The notes: generated from the sequence alone by a model not told the origin. Positions 38,119 through 50,705 are shown, numbered from the stretch's first letter. The stretch is DNA of 64,000 nucleotides from Epiperipatus broadwayi (GCA_028023455.1 JAQFVV010000204.1:1707001-1771000), one strand, 5' to 3'. Numbers and translations are program-made.

Positions 38119-38550
38119 ATATATATATATATATTTGATTTTGTTAAAATATTAAATAAAAGCTAGTCTAATATGACCATGTGATCAGTAGGCAAATCAT
38201 GCATAGATTGATATAGTTTATGTATGAATAATTCATGTGGTGTTTGTGGTGATGATGTTGAGAGAAGAAAGTATGGAATTTGTTTATATGAATTTAAGGT
38301 TATTGTAAATAAATAGTTATGAATATTGTTTATGATATCTGACAATAGATATCATGAAAATGAAATATAATTGATTTGTCAAGTTATTTGAGGGTGTTGT
38401 TGATTGTTGGAATAGCCTAGTAGAAAATATTTTTTTATGAAATTGAACTAAGTCATATTTTTTAAGGAAAAATAGCATAGTGCTTTAGTGAAAAAAATTG
38501 TATTTTTCAAAAATGAGTGGAATTGAAAATTCTGAAAAAGAAGAAAATAT
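38119..38550 (+). other. E2 leader, remainder
   Basis: Non-coding leader between the solo LTR and gag. An ATG at 38,513 opens a short frame (MSGIENSEKEENICSVQ) that stops just after the position where the gag frame becomes open. It may be the original gag start thrown out of frame by a small indel. Confidence 0.45.
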
Positions 38551-40693
38551 TTGTTCTGTCCAATAACAAGATCTCAAGGAGATGTTAGAAGTAGAAATAA
38601 GGATGGAAAAAAAAGGGGGAGTCGTAAGAAAGATAGAGAAATAAGAAAGGATATCCAATGTGAAGTTATAGAAGAAAAGACAGTTGTTGTGGTGGAAGAG
38701 AAGAAAAGTTTAGATGATTTATTTGTATTGATGATGAAAATAAATGAATCATTGAGTGAATCTTTAAATAAAAAGTTAGAAGAAACTAGTAAATCTTTAA
38801 GAGAAGATTTGAGTGGAAAGTTAGAAGTGAATAGTAAATAGTTAGAAGAAAGTAATAAATCTTTAAGAGAAGAACTACAAGAAACTAATAAAGTGATAAG
38901 TGAGAAGTTAGAATTCATGAATAAAGGTATAGTTAAACATCAACAAGCCATTAAGTTTATAAAGGGAGATTTAGAGATAAAATTTGGAGAATTAAGTGAA
39001 AAGTTTACAACAAAAGAAAATGTTATAGAGGTAGTCAAAGAGAAAATAAATGAAAAATTAGAGGGATACATTCATAAAGATGTTCAAGCTCTCCAAGTTC
39101 AAGGTAAAGAAGCTATCAAACAATGGACAGTTAGTAAAGATGAACTGAATGTGAAGATATAGCATTTAGATGAAGCTTTAGGTAGCGGTGTTAACGGTAT
39201 ACAGAATCAAATGGAATTAATGGAAAACTAAGTTTGAATTTTTAAGAACAGAAGTAAAAGAAGAAATGGATAACAGTGCTCTAGAATTTAAAAAAGAGTT
39301 GGGAATGAAAATAGAGAAAAATTTACAAGTTATAAAATCTAACAAAACTGAAGATCAAAGATATCGATCTAAAATGGGAGAAAGGTTGGAAAAGTCAGAG
39401 AAAGAATTAATAGATCGAATAGAGAAGAATAAAGAAGTAATTGAAGAAAATAATAGCTCAAAAGAGATGAGTAATATAAAAATTGATCAATTAAAAGAAG
39501 AGCAAAAGAATTATATAGATAGATTGTTTAGTAAAATGAAATTGGAGGATAGAATACTTGATAATGATATTAGAGTTGATGAAATTAAAGTAAGCAATCA
39601 TGACAGATGGAAAGATGTAAAAGACTTATTCTGGTTATGGTATAATAAATTGAGAAGTAAGCAAAAGAATTATGTAAATAGTTTTCTTAATAATGTAAAA
39701 TTGAATAATTTAATGTCGGATATTTATTCTAAAAGTAAAATGATTCAAGTTAGTAATCGTGATCGATTGAAAAATTTAAAAGATCTAGGAAAGATATGGT
39801 ACAATCAAATGTTTCAAAATGGATATAGTAATAAAAACTGGGATAAAATGGAAGGTAGGAAGGAATGTATAAATAATCATAGAGAGGAGTTAAGTAGGTG
39901 TCAGAAAACCAAACGTGTTAAAAGTTGCCAATCAGTTGAAGAACAGTTAGATAAGGAGGATTCCATGGACATAAGGTTTATGATAATAAAACCAATACAA
40001 GGGGATAATACAAAAAACCATTTAGAATCTCTAAATAAGTTAGAGAAATTGTTTTCTTTATGCCCCATGTCCAAAAAGGGAAAATTGGTCCTTTCTAAAA
40101 TGTTGCTATATGTAGATGAAAAGGATTGGTGGCAGTCATTAGTTGAAACACCTGGTGAATATGAAGATTTTAAAAACATAGTGTTAGTTGGTTTTGGGAA
40201 ATCTAACCCACAAGCTCAAATTAGATATCAGATGATATCAGAAAAATATGGTTTTCAGTCCCATGGTTTTGTGAAGCTTTTCCATAAGCAAGCTGTTACA
40301 TTAAAAACTTACATTTTCTCTATATTGAAAGTTCAAATAGTAAGATTGAGTAGACAAAATCTACCATACTTAAGCCAACAAATTTTAAGACTAGTGGATC
40401 AATATAATAGTAAAGACATCATTAAATTGTTAGATACATTACAAGCTAGTGAACTTAATGTTGTTAAAATAGCTATGGATGTTCATGAGAAAATGAATTA
40501 CCATATTGCTGATATAGAATGTGAAGTTAAGATATTTCTCAAAGGTATGAATAGAGAACATTATGTTGATATAAAAACGGGATTTGAATTGCATTTAAGT
40601 CCGCCTCTAATTCTGAATAGCGAGGAAACCATAAGTGAAGCTACTGCTATTTTAGAGAGAAGGGGAGAACAAGTTATAAAGAAATTATTATAA
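38551..40693 (+). pseudogene. gag: E2 gag (long coiled coil plus capsid core), two stops and a frameshift
   Basis: About 710 codons in three pieces: 38,551-38,841, 38,893-39,162 (same frame, separated by a TAG at 38,839) and 39,266-40,693 (shifted near 39,228). The N-terminus (PITRSQ) echoes QTRSK of E1 gag. The head is a Lys/Glu coiled coil with LEETSKSLRE-like repeats. Then comes a tandem pair of ~52-residue units at 39,503-39,818 (QKNY...VSN.DR.K..KDL...WYN). The capsid core (40,020-40,470) has LEKLFSLCPMSKKGKL and DWWQSLVETPGEYEDFKN, matching E1 and E3 in order. The C-terminus ends GEQVIKKLL, with no zinc knuckle and no protease. It is broken now, yet most of its length is still readable. 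Confidence 0.8.
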
Positions 40694-41085
40694 AGTTAGA
40701 GATGTCTTAGTGAGTATATGTTCCTTACAAACTCCAGAAGGTATTAAAGGAACATATAATGCCTGAAGCCTCATTTCCTATTCTGTAAGAGTCTAAAACA
40801 GAAGCTGTCAAAATTAGTGTAATAGGGATTATCAATTTACTTATTGTGATATTTACAGTTTATTAATTTAAAAACAAATTAATAAACCTAATAGTAAAGT
40901 TAGTGTGATATTTAGAGTTTATGAATGGTTCAAAGGCATTAATAGACTTAATAGTGAATTTCAAGAGTACAGGGAATTTTGTTCATTTATTTATTGTAGA
41001 AAGCCATGCAGTAGAAATCAATATAATTTTTTTTTTCAAAGGTAAAGCATTATAAAATTTAAAATTAATTGAAGGGAGGGGATGT
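40694..41085 (+). other. E2 3' untranslated interior and polypurine tract
   Basis: No pol remnant. Two segments starting GTGTGATATTTA or GTGATATTTACAG recur near 40,847 and 40,900, a small local duplication. The tract GAAGGGAGGGGA at 41,071-41,082 directly precedes the 3' LTR and is a textbook polypurine primer. Confidence 0.65.
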
Positions 41086-42395
41086 TGTGCACTTTTATTC
41101 GCCCAGTCTATTCTAAAATAAAATTTTGGTGTATAATTTTAAATTTTACAAATCCAATAATATTTACTTATTAAAAGAAGACAGTCATGACGTATTAGAT
41201 CATAGGATTTAAACTCGGTTTTAGCTAATGGAAATTTATAAATGATCTTAACTCAAAATACACATAGATAATAACCATAGAATCATATATATGCAAATGG
41301 ATGGACAAGTTATATCATTTAGTATTTAAAATCAATGAAGTTTAACTTGTAATTTTGTAAACAAGATGTGTAATAGACTAATAATTATTGTTTGTGCACA
41401 TTTGATTTTAAAAATAGAAAATATTTGTCTTCGAATCTTGCTATATTTACAAGTAAATAAATAGGGTTTAATTTAACAAAATACTGATTTAAAATTAAAA
41501 CAGTAAATTCTATCTTTATTTAATTTCTAAAAATATTGTATTTCAATATTTTTTTCCAAAACGGAAAAATCGGTCATTTTAAAATAATAAACCAAAAACT
41601 TTCAAAATAAATAATTGTTTCATAGAAAAAAGTGGGAAAATATTAGCCAATCAAAGAGTTTCAAACAATCTTGGAATATGAAATTCAAGAGAGGGGGGGG
41701 AGAACTTCTTGATCGTAAAGTATAAGTAACTAAGTTTTTTTTTTCTTGGTGATATTTTTTTTTTAAAAAAAAAACAAAGTTGGATTAAAAATTCCTAAAA
41801 TCTTATGATTTACAACTCTACAACAATATACATGGATAATTATAAGCTCTGTTGTTAAAATAATGGAATAAATTAATCGTTTTTCTACTGGGCAAGTCAA
41901 TAATCGGAATTCCCAATAATCTCTTGAAAATTAATAAGTATTGAAGAAATAATCGGAGATGAATAATCAACGAATATATTCACAGAAAAATAACAATAAT
42001 TGTGCTATAGGGAAAATAAACTGCAGTAATACATGAAAGGAAATAAATAAAGACCGTAAATATCCAGTAAGGATAGATAAAAGAATAGTAAATTTCTTGG
42101 AAACAGTTAAGTATATATATTTAAAATTCAATGGAACTAAATTAGTAATAAATGAAAAGTGTTCATTATTATTCTGGATGTATATAAAATCTTAATTACA
42201 ATGTGAGATAGAATTATTTATTTGGAGCCAAAAACATGACATGACACATTCTTAATTGAAATCATAAGTGTGCCTTTTATTATAGAGAGAAATATGTATC
42301 ATCTAAAATAAGTAAGGCAAGCCACAAATAATTTTTTATTAATAAACAAAGAACAAAACGAAGGATCATTGTTGCAGTAATTCAAATATCGCGCA

Positions 42396-43577
42396 GGTAA
42401 TCCTGACTTTTAGCATCCGATAACTGTGCCCTCTATTTTTAAAAAACTTAACTGTATCCAAATTGATATAAGTGTATGTAACTATATGTAAGTATAAATG
42501 GTAATAAAAAAATTTAAAAAAAGGAAAAAAAAACTTACATTTACATGCGTATTTTTCACTTATAGCGGTCTTTGCTGTATATATAACTGCAAATAAATGA
42601 CGTATATTAACTGTAAATTTGCACCTCTGTTGTATTTTTGGTGGAAGAAATACGACTCGTCTATTTCAACTATCTGTGGCTCTCCGTTGGCATCAAATCC
42701 GCCAAGAAGTGGTGGATTTCTGTGCAAATATGTAGCACATTCTTCCCGGAAAAAATTACACCAGTCTATGATCACTCGTTCACTCACCTCCATCTCACGA
42801 ACTATCATGTGAATAGGCAAATTATATGCCCAGTAAAATGCTATCCGAACAATGGTGTTCAAAGCCAGATGGCTGTAGAAAAAAAATGAGCCACTTCTTA
42901 CTGCTGTACTCTGGTCACACATTCTGCATTGCCATCTAACACCATCTATGGTGGCTGAATATTTTACCAGCAAACATTCAATGGTGCAACACAGACATAG
43001 CATGCTGTTCATTAACAGATGCCTCCTGGCCAGCCACTTGATGGTCAATTCCACAGTTGGCAATTGTTCTATCAGATGACGAGTATTCCATGTTTCTGAC
43101 AGAACATCTGCAACATCCATGATCTCATTTGGAGGCACTATGGTTGTGATAGGGACTCTACCTGCCATTTTTTATCAAGACAAAATTCCATGCGGTAAAG
43201 CAAAAGTAGTTCAGAATTTTACACGTGTCAAAAATGACACGTGAACAAAGTACAGTAGTTCATAATTTTTACAGCAGGGAATTTTTGGGTGAGACTAAAT
43301 ACAGCCCAAAGAAGTCAGTTTTCTTACATACATTTTATTTATTAATCTTCATGTAAAAAATACATTTATAGTTAGATATACTTTGCAATTACATAGTGAG
43401 AATGACGTAGTTCGACACACGCGGATCCTAAATGTAAGTTTTTTTTTCCTTTTTTTTTATTTTTTTATTACCATTTATACTTACATATAGTTACATACAC
43501 TTATATCAATTTGGATACAGTTAAGTTTTTTTATAAATAGAGGGTGCAGTTATCGGATGCTAAAAGTCAGGATTACC
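42396..43577 (-). mobile_element. Merlin-superfamily DNA transposon, 1,182 bp
   Basis: Inverted ends begin GGTAATCCTGACTTTTAGCA and stay paired for about 145 bp on each side. The flanks are a perfect 8 bp duplication ATCGCGCA (42,388-42,395 and 43,578-43,585), and the other E2 LTR has the single-copy site. GG-starting ends, an 8 bp duplication and an ISXO2/IS1016-type transposase together fit Merlin. The duplication is intact, so insertion is recent relative to E2. The interior codes for an incomplete transposase, so this copy is non-autonomous. Confidence 0.9.
42560..43168 (-). pseudogene. Merlin transposase, C-terminally truncated (202 aa)
   Basis: Starts MAGRVPITTI. Residues 58-84 form a zinc ribbon (C58, C60, C61, C65, then C81-x2-C84 in WQCRMC), as in ISXO2/IS1595-like transposases. 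A helix-rich linker follows (residues 100-150). VEIDESYFFHQKYNRG at 167-182 contains the first catalytic Asp (D170). Right after KYNRG the similarity ends and about 20 unrelated residues lead to a stop near the inverted end. The second Asp and the Glu of the DDE triad, normally some 100 residues further on, are missing. An internal deletion of the element explains this. The uninterrupted frame may only reflect youth; a shortened protein could still bind the ends and act as a repressor, which is speculation. Confidence 0.85.
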
Positions 43578-45348
43578 ATCGCGCAAATCTTCGGATAAGC
43601 AGAATCTTCAAAAAATAAGGAAAAATAAAAACGTTCTAATAAGTTTATGGAGTGTACTAGAAAATTTAAAAGTGTTCTTATACTTTAGCTGAGAGTTTAA
43701 AAGAGAACTTTTTTCTAATGTTGGTATTTATATTTTTAATCTATGATTTGTTAGTATAATAGGGGAGGGGAAGAGAACTAAATCATTTAATATGGAATTA
43801 ATTCAAGTGTTGTTATATTAATAGTTATTTAATAATTTGGTTAAGTTTAAAGATTAGGAATCCTTTAAATAAACAAATATACTCGATATTTTAGTAGGAA
43901 AGGGTATTTAAAATGATATATACATACTCCAAAGAGCAGGTTATGTTTACATGTACACATGGATAAACTAAAAAACAATGATTTTGTTCTTATGTGAAAG
44001 ATAAAAGTAGTAATTTTGTTTGCTTACCAACCTCCAGAATTATAACCCTATATTCTCATTTATTTTTTGTATTGTTACTTAATCATCAAGTACTACTATT
44101 ATGTAGAGGTTAAACTAATGAACCATGAATGGAAAAAAAAAAGATTGTTTAATAAACTAAATATGTGATATATAGTTCACATACATAGGGATAAATATCT
44201 CAACATATAATGGGAAATCATTAATTTTGTTTGATAATAATACTCTAAAGATTAATTTTCTGTTGTTATTATTATTATAATATATATGTATTATTTTTGT
44301 TATGTTATTTTAAATTTGATATTAATGGAAATGTTTATTATCATTTGTAATGAATATGATTAAAATTATTGTTTTAAAAGTTTTATTAAATTCCAATTAC
44401 TGCATCTCTTTTCTGGGCTCATTTTCACCATATCACACAACTTAAAATGTACAGCCTAAATTAAAATGAAAAGTCAATTCAATTTAAAGCAAATCTAACA
44501 GTTTAATAAGCATAAATATCTTAGCAAAGTTTTTTTTTACTTGTTACATGCTGCCTTGATTCCATAGGTCATTGATGACATTGCCAATTATTAAAGTGTA
44601 TTTATTAATATAAAATTAAATGATACATTAGTTATTAGTGAAAGTATTAGTGTTAATCACAGTTTAGTTAATAATATTATTTTAATATTCAGTATTAAAG
44701 AACACACGTATAAAGCTTGACTATGAATTTAAATTATAAGCCTTTCTTAATTTGTACACTATCCATGGAAATCTGTAAAATCCCTCTTGATATTCCATAG
44801 GTAATATGAAGAATTAATAAATCAATGATTTTCCTGAGAACTCCTTATTTTAAAGTTATTCTTGTGATTATTGCCAATCTTAATTATTAAACATAATATG
44901 AATCGGGGTTTATCTGTAATTATCTAACAGATTAATTTAATGAGTGATTGAATTAAAACTTAATAGTTATAAATATAAAATAATATATTAGATATTATTG
45001 TTAGTCTAGAGAGTATGTAGATACTTAATAAGGAGGAGTATCTGGGTATTCTTATGCCATTGAACAAGTATTTTGTATTTGTTTAATGTTAAGGGGATGT
45101 GATCTGTTTATAGGTAAACGAGTCTCATATTGATTATATTTAAAACATATCTTATTTTAGAAATGTTTACTCATGTCAAAGTAACATGGGATAAATACTA
45201 ATCTTATCTAAATTCAATTGTTATAGTAAAAGAAAATGGTCGGGATATAGTAAGTTTATTAATAGAACCTAACCTGAATCCAAGTAGGGCCTAATATAAG
45301 GTACTTGGAAACTCAGCTTTGGGTTGTACCACCTATAGACAGGCCACA

Positions 45349-45349
45349 G

Positions 45350-45387
<38 letters not shown>

Positions 45388-46111
45388 CCTAAACCATAAT
45401 TCTTGAAACTTATCTTCTATTATAGGAATACATAAAAAAAAGTTTTTTTTTAATTTACTATATCTTCTGGCTTACTTGAGAATTCAATTAAAATGACTTT
45501 TGTAAATATTGGCATACAAGAAACTCAGTAATCCTCGTAATATGTGCTCAATAAAGATATACCTAAAACCAGTAGGTTTTGAGTTTTTTATATAAGGTTT
45601 TTATAATTTAAAAACAATGTAATATTTAAAATATATTTAAAAAATTGTTAATATTTTATATTAACCCATCTGTAATTAAAAATTTGTCAGAAAAAACATT
45701 TCATTATAACTTTCAATATTTCATCTATTAAACCCATAAAAATAGTTGTATAGGAAAGACTAGTGTTTAGTAATAGAACAATAAAAGAATTTTGTATTAT
45801 TTTAATTTTTCACTCTGAATAATATTGGTGTCTTAATGTTTTCATTATTTAAAATCTAGAGTAAACCTAAAATGGATTTTTACTTCTGGCCTATAGATGT
45901 CAAACAAAATGATACTGTTTGCTACATATATAATTTCAGTTTTCGCATTCCACTATTAATTGGTTGTTTGCTTTGTTAAATTGTTTCTATACTCTAATTA
46001 AAAAGTCATGGAAAACGTATTACACAAAAAATATTTCAATTTAATAATATTGATTATATATTAAAATATTAAATTTTTTAACCACATAGTTATATATATA
46101 TATATATATAT
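45349..46111. other. spacer between E2 and E3 with (AT)n at both edges
   Basis: (AT)n at 45,355-45,384 flanks E2 and (AT)n at 46,091-46,111 flanks E3. The 700 bp between is A+T-rich, shows no gene and is not repeated elsewhere in the window, so it is probably the original host DNA. Confidence 0.5.
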
Positions 46112-48883
46112 TGAAGCAGTCGATGTCTAATCACCATCAAGCTTCATGCTTCACCATCTACACTAACCTCCAGTGGAGTGTGCAATTCAGACCTCATTGT
46201 AAATATATGCCATTCACCCACACACTGTATGCATAATGATTAGAGAAATTAGTAAAAATTAATTATGGTTAGTAACGTAAAACAGTAGTGTGCATGATGC
46301 ATATATATATATGAACGAAGCAATAATTTTATTAATATTTATTGCTGAAAAATTAAATGTTTTCTTTGTATAATTGTAAATCTTTTTATATATGTGTGTA
46401 TTTAAAGCATTGGAATGTAAAAACAACGTAAAATGGGGAGGGCTCAAAATACCAAAATTATCCTTATCGATAATCAGATTTTCGTTAATTAAAATTATAA
46501 ATCTTAAAATTCTTTTGTTAGTTTGTTTTCAAAGCTTTAAAAATCTATCAAATGGTATTTCGAGCCTTATCTGTTTTAAAAATATTTTACTAATTAAATG
46601 TTTTTTTAAGAGATTACAGAGATAGCTGTGGGCAACTGAGATTGCATTCTTGGCGGGAAAAAAATGTAACTTTTTAGAGACCATGAAATAAGAGTCAGTT
46701 GAGTTTGGTTGTTTTTTGGGAGGTTTTGTTTTAAAAGTTTTAAGAAATAAAAAAAAATTTTAAAGAAGTCCACTGAGGTTTGGTGCTATGAACTGTGAGT
46801 AGAAAAAGAAATACCTTTTCTCTCAGAGAACTGTCTATCCTAATGCCATCAAGTTTCCATCCGTTTGACTGGCCAGTGCAGGATGACTGTATAATTGCCA
46901 ACCTGATTGCCTGCTGTTCGTAGGTGACCACTTTGTGTAGAGCTGCCTTAATAAGTAATCCTTTTGTAATATGTAATTCAACCTTTGTATTTTCATTCAT
47001 ATATTCATTTATGAGTTTTTATTAATTATTTTCTTAAACTCTCTCTCTCTCTCTCTGTAGCAATTTTAACTTAACTTTCACGCTTAATATGTGTCATATA
47101 ACTTTGCGGTTCCATTAATATTTAACTTGCTTTGTTTAATATATATCTATAATTGATTTTCTTTAATATGCCAACAACCAAACTTGCGAGTTTTAAAAAG
47201 GGGAGGGGGAATAATTGTTTAATTTGGAAAGAAGCAGGAGCTTCATTTAAAATCTACTGATAAAGTTTTGTTTATTTAAAATTGAAATCGCTCGCTAGGT
47301 TGGTTTTATATTTACTTCTGTTATTCAAGTTTTTTTTTTTCTAAAATATTTTATTGTGGTTGCCTCTTTTACATTGCTAATTGGATCAAAAGATTGTGAA
47401 CCTTAATATAAGTATTTCACCTGTCCTTATTGTCACCTGTAAGGCTAATTCTATCAATACGTATATTGGAATAGAAATTAAATATAAAATTTTGTTAGTT
47501 TAATGTCGTAGTTAAAGAGCTATTTTCAGAATGATTCTTTATTTAAGTATATTATTGCTCAGGAGTCAAACCATTTACAGGCTGTCGAATAAAGAAAGTA
47601 TGTTAAGTTTCCTGTACATGTATAATGCTGCTGGCCGACCTTTCCTTTCTCTTATGGTACTTCCACACTTCGATTCCTCTATTGCGTTAGTTCTCAAAAT
47701 TGTTCATTATCAGGGATACCATTCCCTGTGGAACGCGAGGTTTATAGGGTTTTGATTGTGCTGCAGAAGTTCCATATAGCTGTCTGGGCCTCAAACCAAA
47801 CCTCTCCATTGATACCGTATCATTAAAAAAGGGCGAGCGTATCACCCTTTTTCAATATAAAATGTCTTAAAAGGATAAAAGAATTCAAAGTACCATAAGA
47901 TTCGTATTTCTCTATAGCATGCCCACATCGTTAGTGTTTTAATTAATAGATTTATGCCTGTTTGACATTTTATTAGGTGTTGGAAAAATAATGACTCATT
48001 CTTGAAATGCACTACACGTCAATTAATTATTATGTTTATTTTGAGACTGCTTTCTTTGAAAATATTAATCGATTCCCATAGACATAAACAAATTTCTATT
48101 AATTATTATATCACATATTCTCGTTAATGTAGTGCGTTGTTTGGTTCTTATTTATAAAAGACGTTTCTTCCAAACAATGCCAATAAAAGTACACAAAATG
48201 GTTTTCATAAGATAGATAAATGATTATAATTGGATATTTTGCCTGTTTATCAAATAAATCATTTAGCACTAAACATGTCACGACCTTTTATATTCATTTT
48301 TCAGCATCCACAACGTCCATTTAGTAAAATATTATTAAATTGGTATATTAACTCCGCACAAGCTATAACACACTCCATAAAATGATATTCGTTAAATAAT
48401 TATAGTAAATGCGATTTTATAAAAACAAATCCCAAGTTTTGTAAATAGACAATGTCATCCCAAGCGTGAAACATTTTGTAACATATATAGGCGTTTTTCA
48501 ATATTTTATTAAATATATAATTTCATGTAAATCCTGGTTTGTTTTGAATTATTTTCTAATGAATATTTAGAATTATTTTCTTTGGCTAATAACTTAGCAT
48601 TAATGAATAACTATAATAAATGTAATGACTGGGCTACTCTAATCTCGATCATCATCATCAGTCTGATCTTATGCTCTACCGCTTTGCTTCTGGGCCCGGA
48701 ATTAAAATAATTTTACTGTAGCATCAGGATTGTTGTTCATTGGCTCAGAGATTCGAAGAATAGGCCAATAGGTTAGAATTCAGGATTGCTCCAGACCTGT
48801 GTATCTCGAGCATGATCGGATTCGAGGTACTTTGGCTTAGGATTTGAATCGTGTTAAGTGAGCATACTGTTTTGACCGGTACA
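46112..48883 (+). repeat. E3 5' LTR (2,772 bp)
   Basis: Matches 54,102-56,863 with scattered substitutions and small indels; the first 80 bases differ at about six positions, other parts less. It includes a (CT)n run near 47,041. A short stretch near 47,690 (GTTCTCAAAATTGTTCATTATCAGGGA) resembles the end sequence of some hAT elements. Short open frames here occur in both LTRs and have no recognisable domain. Confidence 0.9.
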
Positions 48884-49029
48884 GTGAATGATTTTGTACA
48901 CCCAAATCATGGGGCCTTGTTAATAACTCCACACCCTGATGAGATCATTGATGATATATATGTATATTTCCTTCCTACCCAAGTTTGTTTTCTGATTTTA
49001 TATATATAAAATGTGAAAAAAAAATTATA

Positions 49030-49430
49030 TTAAAACCAATGTCCATGCGTTGCAACCATAAATGTATTTTTTTTTGTTGTATCTGGTTTTGCAACTATAG
49101 AAAAATATTGTTTATTCATGTTTATAGCTACAAAGGTAAAAATCTTGTTTCTAAAAATGAAAAGAATTTTGATACCCATGTGTTACAACCATAAGTGATT
49201 TTTTTTTGTATCTGGTTTTATAACCATATAAAATGTGTTTCTTATGTTATATACACGAAAATAAAAAGGTTTTGCAAATAAAACCCATGTATTTTACCCA
49301 TAAGAGATTTTTGTTCTGTATCTGGTTTTATAGCCATATAAAATGTGTTTCTTATCCTATATACATGAAAATAAAAATGTTTTATAGATAATACCCATGT
49401 ACTCAGCCATAAGTTACAAACCTTGAAATT
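49030..49430 (+). repeat. tandem repeat in the E3 leader, unit about 110-130 bp
   Basis: Four starts are marked by CCATG at 49,043, 49,176, 49,285 and 49,395. Each is followed by a CCATAA block; the first three continue with a T-run, GTATCTGGTTTT and an A+T-rich tail, and two also share ATATAAAATGTGTTTCTTAT. Spacing is about 131, 109 and 110 bp. It sits between the 5' LTR and gag, where packaging or translation signals usually lie; function unknown. Confidence 0.75.
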
Positions 49431-50053
49431 ATAACAAGGTACACTTTGTGTTTAATGTATTTTCTTTACATGATATATGTAGTTAGAATTAATAATGTGT
49501 AAACAAATACTTATTTATATTTACTAGTTGAGTAGCCCAGATGTAAATGTTTGGAATTTTTTTTTAAGTGCTGTTGGCTGGCACCATTATATAAATGTGT
49601 CAACAGGTGATAAAAAAAAAATAAGGTATCAAAATGACTTCAAACCAGGATGTTAGGGGGTGACAGAGAGTTAAATTACTTTCCCACTGTTTTGCTATGT
49701 ACAATTGTAATAAACAAACATACAGATGATATTGTTGAAATAAATCACTAATCAATTGGTTTTTGTAGAAGTCTATTATAGGTGCAGAAAACAACCAAAA
49801 GTCAAGCAGCAAGGCAGTTGAATTTCAATAGATCATACACATACACATTATGATCAAATATTTTTCCTGTTATAAGCAGCAGTCAGCAGCAACAAAAAAT
49901 GGCAGAATGGAGACAGTTGAAGAGAGGAGGGAGAGAGGTATATAATTAATGAAGAAATAATATTAAAAGGAAATCAGAAAGTAAAGTAACCCAAAATTTC
50001 GTGCTTATTGAATTTTTAAAAAAAAATTGTAGAAGGGAATTCTAGTAAATAAA

Positions 50054-50630
50054 ATGAGGCATCAGGAACTACCCATTGCTGCACAATTTATGCAGATCCA
50101 GATCTTCCATGGTGAATCACAGGAGAGTCCACAGGAACATATGGAAAGTCTGAAGGTGATGTTTTCACTCTATGCACTGAGCAATAGGGAACAAATGGCC
50201 ATAGCTAGCCAGCATTTGGAGGCAACTGCTAAAGACTGGTGGCAATCATTGACACACAAACCAACAGATCTTGAAGAATACTGCCAGGCACTATGCAAGA
50301 TTTTTTGGAGTGAAGAAAAACAGGAGTATATTTTGCGCACTATAACCAATGAAAAATTCCCAACTAATCATCAAGAAATGTATGCACAATTCTTTTTAAA
50401 GCAAGCCGCAAGACTCAGATTTCTACCGGATATCACATGGTCAGAATCACATATTATCCATACCATATGACATAACATGCCAATGAAGGTGCAGGAAATG
50501 ATGATCATAAGCCGGATCAACAAGATAAATGAAATGGCTGAGTTTTTGGTTTCAATAGACTATGGATTCAGGAATCCCAAAAAATATGAAACCTCAACAT
50601 TGAAACTGGAACAAGGCAAGGTGGACATAT
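50054..50630 (+). pseudogene. gag: E3 gag capsid core, interrupted
   Basis: Frame 50,054-50,470 starts MRHQELPIAA and carries QIQIFHGESQESPQEHMES, then DWWQSLTHKPTDLEEYCQAL and FWSEEKQEYILRTI. A TGA at 50,468 breaks it, and the same frame continues as MKVQEMMIISRINKINEMAE. The core is clearly related to E1 gag. Unlike E1 and E2 it has no long coiled-coil head; that part may be lost or may never have existed in this family. No zinc knuckle is seen before the protease. Confidence 0.8.
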
Positions 50631-50705
50631 AGGAATGCCCATAATATTTAAAGAGACAACGGAATCAGTTTAAACCAGATGGTAGCCAGATGACTAACAT
50701 AATAT

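Larger units (their letters stand above)
32363..45348 (+). mobile_element. E2: gag-only LTR retrotransposon with very long LTRs and three nested insertions
   Basis: 12.99 kb in total. After removing the nested palindromic unit, solo LTR and Merlin element, it consists of two LTRs of about 3.1 kb around an interior of about 3.1 kb. Both LTRs begin TGTGCACTTTTATT and end GACAGGCCACA. Left flank is ATAT, right flank GTAT inside an AT-rich tract, i.e. a 4 bp duplication with one change. The interior codes only for gag; no pol trace was found. The LTRs differ by small changes throughout, visibly more than those of E1, so E2 seems the older insertion. Confidence 0.83.
41086..45348 (+). repeat. E2 3' LTR (4,263 bp including a Merlin insertion)
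   Basis: Direct copy of 32,363-36,275 without the palindromic insertion: the sequence runs from ACTCGAT straight to ATTTTAGTAG near 43,890, which shows the empty site. It carries the Merlin element 42,396-43,577 instead. It ends GACAGGCCACA and is followed by GTATGTATATAT. Confidence 0.85.

Noticed and set aside
45386-46090. another LTR between E2 and E3
   Set aside because: AT tracts lie on both sides, but the start is TTGGCC, no CA end precedes the right tract, and no second copy exists in the window.
46392-46625. 77-codon frame in the E3 LTR, also at 54,388
   Set aside because: Occurs in both LTRs by duplication; low-complexity hydrophobic sequence with no known domain.
48935-48960. CTGATGAGATC in the E3 leader as a hammerhead core
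   Set aside because: No GAAA and no helix I partner nearby.
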